Assembly: GCA_029058705.1 (NCBI GenBank)
Contig: JAIDXA010000304.1
Span: 1 to 7,216, forward strand
Length of the DNA: 7,216 nt
Direction: 5' to 3'
Origin: Paramuribaculum sp.
Lineage (GTDB): Bacteria > Bacteroidota > Bacteroidia > Bacteroidales > Muribaculaceae
Each line of letters opens with the position of its first letter. The stretch's first letter is position 1. This document shows positions 1 to 5,286 of this stretch, one piece after another. The translations under genes and the position numbers were made by a program. Below the pieces are notes generated by a model, which was not told the origin of the DNA, did not search any database, and saw only the letters and a list, made by a program, of their open reading frames with translations.

Positions 1-220
1 CTGCGTCAAGAGCCTCCGAGGCCTTTCGACAAATTCGATTTACATCACCAGGCCACTCTCCGACAATCGTATCAGCGACCGTCCGACGTGCAATCGCACC
101 TCCGTCATGGCCACCCATGCCATCACAAACCACAAAAATAGATTTAGATTTATCAAAAGCAATGCAATCCTCGTTTTTGTCACGGAGGCCAACCTCTGAA
201 AAGTAATTAATTCTCAACAT
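1..220 (-). CDS. PP2C-family Ser/Thr protein phosphatase (N-terminal part, cut by window edge)
   Basis: This is the first 73 codons of a metal-dependent Ser/Thr phosphatase of the PP2C (PPM) family; the rest lies beyond the left edge. Seen in the translation: the opening family motif with RDKNED at residues 13-18, then VCDGMGGHDGG at 31-41. These are the two N-terminal PP2C signatures; D18 and D33 match the acidic residues that hold the two Mn/Mg ions. There is no signal peptide or membrane segment, so a cytosolic enzyme that removes phosphate from Ser/Thr of partner proteins is expected. The start is fixed by the ATGTTGA overlap, in which its ATG shares 7 nt with the end of the preceding tyrosine-type phosphatase gene. 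This suggests translational coupling in one operon. The substrate is unknown; a cognate kinase or FHA protein may follow off-window (inference). The family call is secure; catalytic competence of the missing part cannot be judged. Confidence 0.9.
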   Translation of the reverse strand, partial: MLRINYFSEVGLRDKNEDCIAFDKSKSIFVVCDGMGGHDGGAIARRTVADTIVGEWPGDVNRICRKASEALDA

Positions 221-813
221 CTTGCCTGTTCAGTTATAATTTTCTTACGTCGGCTTAGAACCTCCTGTGAAAATGTCGGCATCCCTTCCAATGAAGACAT
301 ATATTTATAGAAAGCATTCACCACACGCATTATTTTATCCACATCGTGACCGTCGGCCATTCTGTAGCCGCGTATCTCCGGAGCGGGCAGCCCTCTGTCG
401 ACACCATAGAATATCCAGTAACAGCTCAATGCGATATCGGTACGATGCAGTCCCATCGCACATGCAATGTAGAAGTTCCCAGCATCAATCTTCTCGCACA
501 ACTGCGGGAAACGCTCCACTATGTTTTCTATGCATGATGCCGTTTTATCAACAGGATAGTAGAAATAGTCCATTCCATACTTTTCACACAACGCACCCAG
601 ACGGGTATTGATGCCGTCGGCACGTAAATCAATAATTGTGCGGATGCCACACTCCTTGATAATCGGCCATGCAAATTCCTGATGGCGAGAAGACATTGTG
701 CGCCCTCTGATGCCACCATATACGAGAGCCAGATCCGGAATATTCAGTTTCATCAGCCTCTCCACATTCAGCCCCGACGGGCCTATCGAACTTTCGACAA
801 CTCCATTCACCAT
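214..813 (-). CDS. Tyrosine/dual-specificity-type protein phosphatase (CX5R)
   Basis: The 199-residue protein has the active-site loop CxxGxxRT at residues 118-125 (C118, G121, R124, T125), the CX5R signature of cysteine-dependent phosphatases. Upstream GIRTIIDLRAD (56-66) matches the strand before the catalytic domain core in DSP/Siw14-like enzymes (typically 'xLRxE'), and D89 in YPVDK sits about 30 residues before the cysteine, where the general acid is usually found. The histidine that normally precedes the catalytic cysteine is alanine here (A117). There is no signal peptide, so it is probably cytosolic. The expected reaction is hydrolysis of phosphotyrosine or phospho-Ser/Thr by way of a cysteinyl-phosphate; the substrate is unknown. 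The start at 813 is the first possible one, since an in-frame TAA lies 7 to 9 nt upstream. The gene ends inside the start of the PP2C gene (7-nt overlap), so the two phosphatases are probably co-translated. I found no clear promoter match upstream. Confidence 0.8.
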   Translation of the reverse strand: MVNGVVESSIGPSGLNVERLMKLNIPDLALVYGGIRGRTMSSRHQEFAWPIIKECGIRTIIDLRADGINTRLGALCEKYGMDYFYYPVDKTASCIENIVERFPQLCEKIDAGNFYIACAMGLHRTDIALSCYWIFYGVDRGLPAPEIRGYRMADGHDVDKIMRVVNAFYKYMSSLEGMPTFSQEVLSRRKKIITEQARC

Positions 814-956
814 TTCACATTATTTTCCATATTCATATGGAGTTTAATAATCCTGTCAATCTATCAACAAGAGATCAATTCCAACTTCATTGCAGAACCA
901 AATCTGCCGCAAGCAGGTTATTATCATATAATCACACTTATATACATCCAGACATT

Positions 957-1397
957 ATGAAAAAGTCCCTTTCACTCCTTCTGCTTGCAGTCATTGCCAT
1001 TCTTCCAATGAGTGCCCGCGAACGCGTGACCACTAACGCCAGCGAGCTTCCCGCAGCCGCCAATGCCTTTCTTCAGAAACACTTCCCAAAGACAAAGGTC
1101 AATCACATCAAAATTGAGTCAGGCACATTCGGCGGCACTGACTACGACGTCATTCTATCCAATGGGAGTGAGATTGAATTTGACTCGAAGGGCAACATCA
1201 AAGAAATCGACTGCGGCTACAACTCTGTTCCGGAAGGCCTCATACTGAAGCCGATCACCGACTACGTGCGCCGGAATTTCAAAGGCCAGAAAATTGTCAG
1301 CGTCGACATTTCTCGCAACAAGTATGAAGTCGAACTCTCCAATGGCGTCGAACTCGAATTCGACCGCGACGGATCGTTCCGCAAAGCCGACTATTAG
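957..1397 (+). CDS. Exported PepSY-like protein with two tandem repeat units
   Basis: This is a 146-residue protein with a clear Sec signal peptide: MKK, a leucine-rich core at 5-17, and a likely cleavage after MSA (residue 20). No lipobox cysteine is present, so it should be released to the periplasm rather than lipidated. The mature part is two copies of one unit, about 31-85 and 91-145. Each begins LP/VP plus an amphipathic helix with an aromatic-basic end, then a strand and the pattern V-x-LSNG-x-E-[IL]-EFD-x-x-G-x-x-[KR]. This matches the PepSY-like (BLIP-like fold) small secreted proteins common in Bacteroidetes, whose function is not established. An ATG at 837 is in the same frame, but it would add 40 polar residues in front of the signal peptide, so 957 is chosen. 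It is transcribed away from the phosphatase pair and converges on rpmH. I saw no good promoter match in the 143-bp divergent gap. Confidence 0.8.
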   Translation: MKKSLSLLLLAVIAILPMSARERVTTNASELPAAANAFLQKHFPKTKVNHIKIESGTFGGTDYDVILSNGSEIEFDSKGNIKEIDCGYNSVPEGLILKPITDYVRRNFKGQKIVSVDISRNKYEVELSNGVELEFDRDGSFRKADY

Positions 1398-1492
1398 AAC
1401 CCGACACCCCATGATTCCTTATTACTAATAAAACGCATAGACAACGGCCGAATTCCCCTGCCGCCCGCCTATCGCAATCCCTGAAAATAAAC

Positions 1493-1531
1493 GCGGAAGC
1501 CTGCAATCGATGAAACGATGCAGTCTTCCGC
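1493..1531. terminator. Bidirectional hairpin terminator between convergent genes
   Basis: GCGGAAG (1493-1499) pairs with CTTCCGC (1525-1531). After one mismatch CTGCA (1501-1505) pairs with TGCAG (1519-1523), and TCG with CGA next to a six-base ATGAAA loop, with A1506 bulged. On the plus strand the stem is followed by ATTATGTTTTATTTC; on the minus strand by GTTTATTTTCAG. It therefore can end both the PepSY-like gene (96 nt after its stop) and rpmH (32 nt after its stop). Both tails are T-rich but interrupted, so efficiency is uncertain. Confidence 0.75.
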
Positions 1532-1562
1532 ATTATGTTTTATTTCAGCTTCGAGCCTACAA

Positions 1563-1718
1563 TTACTTGCTGGCAATAGAGCAGCTGACAGCCAGACGCA
1601 GACGACCTTTGGCACGACGACGAGCCAATACTTTGCGACCGTTTGCAGTTGACATACGTTCACGGAATCCGTGTTTGTTAACTCTCTTTCTGTTAGAAGG
1701 TTGAAATGTTCTTTTCAT
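1563..1718 (-). CDS. rpmH: 50S ribosomal protein bL34
   Basis: The gene encodes 51 residues beginning MKRTFQPSNRKR and continuing with HGFRERM and NGRKVLARRRAKGR, the highly conserved bL34 sequence. bL34 is a very basic component of the large ribosomal subunit that binds 23S rRNA. The first 44 or so residues match the family closely; the last residues (about 45-51, SCSIASK) are a lineage-specific tail rather than the usual KLTVS-type ending. The start at 1718 gives the canonical MKRT N-terminus. In many bacteria rnpA follows rpmH directly; here no gene follows on the same strand before the convergent PepSY-like gene, so rpmH appears to be a single-gene transcript with its own promoter at 1765-1796 and the hairpin at 1493-1531 as terminator. 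Its small size makes it easy to miss in automated calling. Confidence 0.97.
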   Translation of the reverse strand: MKRTFQPSNRKRVNKHGFRERMSTANGRKVLARRRAKGRLRLAVSCSIASK

Positions 1719-1764
1719 TGCCGTATCTGATTTTTTCGTTTTTGTTTATTCACAATTCGGAGTG

Positions 1765-1796
1765 CAAATTTAGCTATTTTTCTTCAATCATGCAAC
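1765..1796 (-). promoter_or_regulatory. Bacteroidetes-type promoter of rpmH
   Basis: On the minus strand GTTG (1793-1796) is followed, 20 nt later, by TAAATTTG (1765-1772), an exact match to the -7 consensus TAnnTTTG of the Bacteroidetes primary sigma factor with normal spacing. Transcription would start roughly 40 nt before the rpmH ATG. The match and its position directly upstream of a highly expressed ribosomal gene support it; no start-site data are available. Confidence 0.75.
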
Positions 1797-1901
1797 TTTT
1801 TCCACACGCAAATCTCCGACAGCGCGCATTTTCGCTGCATTTTTTTCACAGGTTCCCAAAAATCATGGATGCGCCATAACAACGCCGTCAACAACCGGCT
1901 T

Positions 1902-2840
1902 CTACCATGTTGCTTCGGCTGCCTGTTTGATAAGACGGAGTTTCCTACGAAGACCGCTGTAATTTGTCGCTTCTCGTCCATCTATCCCCGAATTGCTGAT
2001 AGAAAGACACTCTAACGGAAACTTACAGCTCATCAGCTCAATCAGCGACACAATCTTGTCCTGGCATCCCTGCTCCTCAAGCTCCGGATGCAGCCCGACC
2101 ACAATATTACGGCCACCGTCGACATGTTCGAGCAAATCGAATCTCCTTAGTGCTTGGCTGTGAATATAAAGCGATTTTACACTTTCAGCTTTCATACGGC
2201 CGACCACAGTCTCTACCGGATAATCCATGTCGGCAAGCAACGGACGCATGGCTACCGCCATATCCGGCGGGAGAGAGGCCGCCACGCGATTATTGATGTC
2301 GGCAAGAAAATCAAGATCTGGATTTCCCCACGTCGAATCTATGAACAAAACACTCCGGCAACCAAGACCATAAAGAGCCATCATCGCATCCGTCATAGCG
2401 GCCACTACATTTGCGGCAACACCCTCTGCACAACCGGCAAACTCCGAATTGCGACCAATCGCTTCACAATAAACCGAGGCCGGCGACGGAAGATCCTGAC
2501 GTGCAATTACGCCAAACGGAACCATTGAGCGCAGACTATTGAAATTCCGCAACAGAAGACTTTCGGAATCAAACACGATTTGTGCCGGATCAGTTCCGAT
2601 CAGATCTCCGGCTGTAATTGCGCCTCGTAGATTTCCATCCGAGATCTCCTCAAAACCAAGCTCGTATAGTTCTTTAACAAGATTCTCGACAGCATGATCC
2701 TCTGCAACGGCAACATCATCAGCCGAAATCTCGCCTGCCGCTTTTCGGCTTCTGGCTTCAGACAATGCGTCCGGAACTGCGGCGTCTCCTACAAATTCAC
2801 ATCTGAACGGCGGAAGAATAGGTTGGGGAAAATAAATCAT
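1902..2840 (-). CDS. Divergent MetE/YxjG-like (methionine synthase superfamily) barrel protein
   Basis: The 312-residue cytosolic protein resembles the C-terminal barrel of cobalamin-independent methionine synthase and its stand-alone relatives (YxjG type). Visible landmarks in order: an N-terminal PFRCEFVGDA-x(9)-AR (11-30; compare the family's PFRADHVGS...AR), an acidic-helix segment ending LGFEEISDGNLRG (61-73; compare GLDxxTDGExRR), GLGCRSVLFIDSTWG (158-172; compare the QiDdpxW strand), and NIVVGLHPELEE (245-256; compare vvLGLvssKxxELE). Family enzymes bind zinc through a His-x-Cys, a Glu and a late Cys to activate a thiol for methylation. At the matching places here I read AMRPLL (197-202), a histidine (H227) and a serine (S284), so zinc-thiolate chemistry may be lost. 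It is also shorter than the roughly 370-residue YxjG proteins. The substrate is unknown. It has its own promoter, lies downstream of the mutase operon terminator and is followed by rpmH 183 bp later. The superfamily call is a by-eye match. Confidence 0.6.
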   Translation of the reverse strand: MIYFPQPILPPFRCEFVGDAAVPDALSEARSRKAAGEISADDVAVAEDHAVENLVKELYELGFEEISDGNLRGAITAGDLIGTDPAQIVFDSESLLLRNFNSLRSMVPFGVIARQDLPSPASVYCEAIGRNSEFAGCAEGVAANVVAAMTDAMMALYGLGCRSVLFIDSTWGNPDLDFLADINNRVAASLPPDMAVAMRPLLADMDYPVETVVGRMKAESVKSLYIHSQALRRFDLLEHVDGGRNIVVGLHPELEEQGCQDKIVSLIELMSCKFPLECLSISNSGIDGREATNYSGLRRKLRLIKQAAEATW

Positions 2841-2952
2841 AAACTAAAAATGTTGGGGTGATAAACCACTGCTTCGTCAATGTTGTATGAGCCGCCTGTC
2901 TGTCTCATCCACATTACCCGCAGCACAAATAGATAATAGTTAATTCACGATG

Positions 2953-2984
2953 CAAAATTACAACATAGTTTTGGTCTCCCCAAA
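2953..2984 (-). promoter_or_regulatory. Bacteroidetes-type promoter of the MetE-like gene
   Basis: On the minus strand TTTG (2981-2984), a 20-nt spacer and TAATTTTG (2953-2960) match the -33 and -7 elements of the Bacteroidetes primary sigma factor. Transcription would begin near 2946, leaving a leader of about 105 nt before the ATG at 2840. The leader holds only weak hairpins, for example ATGAG/CTCAT at 2887-2908, and no riboswitch that I recognise. The -33 element touches the palindrome at 2984-3011. Confidence 0.75.
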
Positions 2985-3011
2985 TAATTACGGAAAAATT
3001 TCCGTAATTAT
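2984..3011. repeat. Perfect 13-bp inverted repeat, operator-like, abutting the -33 element
   Basis: ATAATTACGGAAA (2984-2996) and TTTCCGTAATTAT (2999-3011) are exact reverse complements separated by two A residues. Its edge base shares position 2984 with the -33 TTTG of the MetE-like promoter. It is AT-rich and not followed by a T-run on either strand, so a DNA-binding site for a dimeric regulator is more likely than a terminator. The regulator is unknown; the site could serve repression by overlap or activation from just upstream of the promoter. Confidence 0.6.
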
Positions 3012-3042
3012 CCATAATCTGCATAATCCCGACCTCTTCCAT

Positions 3043-3078
3043 AAAAAATCAGTCCGACCCTTGCAAGGGCCGGACTGA
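3043..3078 (-). terminator. Intrinsic terminator of the methylmalonyl-CoA mutase operon
   Basis: The stem is built from TCAGTCCG (3049-3056) with CGGACTGA (3071-3078), then a single A-C mismatch and an inner CCCTT/AAGGG arm. On the minus strand it is followed immediately by TTTTTT (3048-3043). It lies 37 nt beyond the stop codon of the large-subunit gene, where the operon should end. The long GC-rich stem and uninterrupted U-tract make it a strong candidate. Confidence 0.92.
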
Positions 3079-3115
3079 CTGAAGTATATTGAAAAACGAC
3101 TGATCAACAGCTATT

Positions 3116-5251
3116 TCATTCCTGATCATTAAGAATTTCAAGCATCTTGATTGCCGAAACAGGGATGCGGGTGCCGGGGCCAAAGATAGCAGCCACTCCT
3201 GCTTTATAGAGGAAGTCATAGTCCTGTGCGGGAATCACACCGCCGGCGGTCACCAGTATATCTTCGCGCCCAAGCTTCTTAAGTTCTTCAATCACCTGAG
3301 GAATAAGGGTCTTATGACCGGCGGCAAGAGAGCTGACCCCAAGGATATGAACATCGTTTTCTACTGCTTGACGGGCAGCTTCGGCAGGTGTCTGGAAAAG
3401 CGGGCCCATATCGACATCGAAACCGCAGTCGGCATAACCTGTTGCAACTACTTTCGCTCCACGATCGTGCCCGTCCTGTCCCATCTTCGCAATCATGATG
3501 CGCGGCTGGCGGCCCTCACGTTTGGCAAATTCCTCACACATGCGCTGAGCTTTCTCAAACTCGGCATCACCTTTTGTTTCGTTTGAATACACGCCTGAAA
3601 TTGTTCTTATTACTGCTTTATAACGACCCACGACTGCTTCGCAGGCATCGGAAATCTCACCAAGTGTCGCACGCACACCGGCAGCCTTGACCGCAAGATC
3701 AAGAAGATTGCCCTCTTTAGTGCGCACACATTCAGTAATCGCATCAAGAGCCTCCTTGACTTTAGCTTCATCGCGATGAGCCCTCACTTCTTCGAGCCGT
3801 TCGATCTGCTCTTTGCGCACCTCAGTGTTGTCAATCTCAAGAATATCGATCGGATCTTCATGATCTAAGCGATATTTATTAATACCGACGATTGTCTGAC
3901 GACCCGAGTCAATGCGAGCCTGAGTACGGGCAGAGGCTTCTTCAATGCGGAGTTTGGGCAGCCCTGTCTCGATGGCTTTGGCCATACCGCCGAGTTTTTC
4001 GATTTCCTGAATATGCTCCCATGCACGATGAGCAATTTCATTTGTCAGAGCTTCAACATAATATGAACCTCCCCATGGATCGACCTGTTTGGTGATCATG
4101 GTTTCTTCCTGAATATAGATCTGGGTGTTGCGCGCTATACGGGCCGAGAAATCCGTCGGAAGTGCGATTGCCTCATCGAGCGCATTGGTATGCAGCGACT
4201 GAGTGTGGCCGAGAGCCGCACCCATGGCCTCGATACATGTACGCCCGACGTTATTGAACGGATCCTGCTCGGTAAGCGACCATCCGGAAGTCTGCGAATG
4301 CGTGCGGAGCGCAAGCGACTTCGGATTTTTCGGATTGAATTGCTTTACAATCTTTGCCCAGAGCATACGCGCGGCACGCATCTTGGCAACTTCCATAAAG
4401 AAATTCATGCCTATAGCCCAGAAGAACGACAGGCGCGGAGCGAACGCATCGATATCCATTCCGGCATTGACTCCGGCACGAAGATATTCAAGTCCGTCGG
4501 CAAGGGTATAGGCAAGCTCTATGTCGCATGTCGCGCCAGCCTCCTGCATGTGATATCCTGAAATTGAGATCGAATTGAATTTCGGCATGTTCTGCGAAGT
4601 ATATTCGAAGATGTCCGCGATAATCCTCATCGAAAATTCAGGAGGATAGATATAGGTGTTTCGGACCATGAACTCTTTGAGAATGTCGTTCTGGATGGTC
4701 CCTGCCATTTCGGTGAGTTTGGCGCCCTGCTCAAGTCCGGCATTGATATAGAATGCAAGCACCGGAAGCACAGCTCCGTTCATAGTCATCGAAACAGACA
4801 TTTTGTTAAGGGGTATACCGTCAAACAGCACCTTCATGTCATCAAGCGAACAGATTGACACTCCAGCCTTGCCGACATCGCCGACAACACGTTCGTGATC
4901 TGCATCATATCCGCGGTGGGTAGCGAGGTCAAACGCCACCGACAAACCCTTCTGGCCTGCGGCAAGATTGCGGCGGTAGAAGGCATTCGATTCCGCCGCC
5001 GTTGAGAAACCCGCATATTGGCGGATTGTCCAGGGGCGCAGCGGATACATCGCGCTATACGGGCCGCGGAGAAACGGAGGCAGACCGGAAACATATTCAA
5101 GATGTTCCAGACCTTCGAGATCGCTCTTTGTATAGACTGCCTTGACGGGTATAAGTTCCGGGGTGAGCCATTTTTCACCCTCGGCAACCGGAGCAGACTG
5201 GACTCCGAAAGCGTCTTTTGTAATATCTATGGTTTTAAAATCGGGTCTCAT
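3116..5251 (-). CDS. mutB: Methylmalonyl-CoA mutase large (alpha, B12-binding) subunit
   Basis: The 711-residue catalytic subunit uses adenosylcobalamin to interconvert succinyl-CoA and (R)-methylmalonyl-CoA by radical rearrangement. An N-terminal substrate-binding barrel (about 45-470) is nearly collinear with the Propionibacterium enzyme: Y79, R197 and H234 correspond to its Tyr89, Arg207 and His244, and the signatures AFDLATHRGYD (106-116) and RTHSQTSGW (316-324) are intact. A linker leads to a C-terminal cobalamin-binding domain (about 583-711) with the base-on motif DGHDRG at 593-598, H595 being the cobalt ligand, followed by LGVSSLAAGH and TAGGVIP. Length is typical and all key residues are present. 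The gene follows the small-subunit gene by 35 bp, an AT-rich gap with no Shine-Dalgarno sequence, as is usual in Bacteroidetes, so the pair is one transcript. In propionate-forming Bacteroidales the enzyme runs from succinyl-CoA toward propionate. The symbol follows common bacterial usage (mutB = large subunit; mcmA elsewhere). Confidence 0.98.
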   Translation of the reverse strand: MRPDFKTIDITKDAFGVQSAPVAEGEKWLTPELIPVKAVYTKSDLEGLEHLEYVSGLPPFLRGPYSAMYPLRPWTIRQYAGFSTAAESNAFYRRNLAAGQKGLSVAFDLATHRGYDADHERVVGDVGKAGVSICSLDDMKVLFDGIPLNKMSVSMTMNGAVLPVLAFYINAGLEQGAKLTEMAGTIQNDILKEFMVRNTYIYPPEFSMRIIADIFEYTSQNMPKFNSISISGYHMQEAGATCDIELAYTLADGLEYLRAGVNAGMDIDAFAPRLSFFWAIGMNFFMEVAKMRAARMLWAKIVKQFNPKNPKSLALRTHSQTSGWSLTEQDPFNNVGRTCIEAMGAALGHTQSLHTNALDEAIALPTDFSARIARNTQIYIQEETMITKQVDPWGGSYYVEALTNEIAHRAWEHIQEIEKLGGMAKAIETGLPKLRIEEASARTQARIDSGRQTIVGINKYRLDHEDPIDILEIDNTEVRKEQIERLEEVRAHRDEAKVKEALDAITECVRTKEGNLLDLAVKAAGVRATLGEISDACEAVVGRYKAVIRTISGVYSNETKGDAEFEKAQRMCEEFAKREGRQPRIMIAKMGQDGHDRGAKVVATGYADCGFDVDMGPLFQTPAEAARQAVENDVHILGVSSLAAGHKTLIPQVIEELKKLGREDILVTAGGVIPAQDYDFLYKAGVAAIFGPGTRIPVSAIKMLEILNDQE

Positions 5252-5286
5252 GATTGATTATCTATAGATTTGTAGAGGGTGAGAAT

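Noticed and set aside
837..956. In-frame upstream extension of the PepSY-like gene from an ATG at 837
   Set aside because: It would place 40 polar residues before a textbook signal peptide beginning MKKSLSLLLL at 957.
1820..1847. Hairpin CAGCG/CGCTG followed by a T-run on the plus strand
   Set aside because: The stem is only 5 bp and no plus-strand gene ends upstream of it; on the minus strand, where genes lie, it has no T-run.
1860..1901. Terminator for the MetE-like gene just after its stop
   Set aside because: Only 4-bp stems (GCCG/CGGC, ATGG/CCAT) are present before a short T-run; too weak to call.
2841..2945. Possible cobalamin or SAM riboswitch in the leader of the MetE-like gene
   Set aside because: The leader is only about 105 nt. 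It contains GAAGCAGTGG, the complement of a B12-box-like string rather than the box itself, and I see no supporting secondary structure.
3314..4561. Long open frames on the strand opposite the mutase large-subunit gene
   Set aside because: They lie wholly within a strongly conserved coding gene, have compositionally biased translations and resemble no family.
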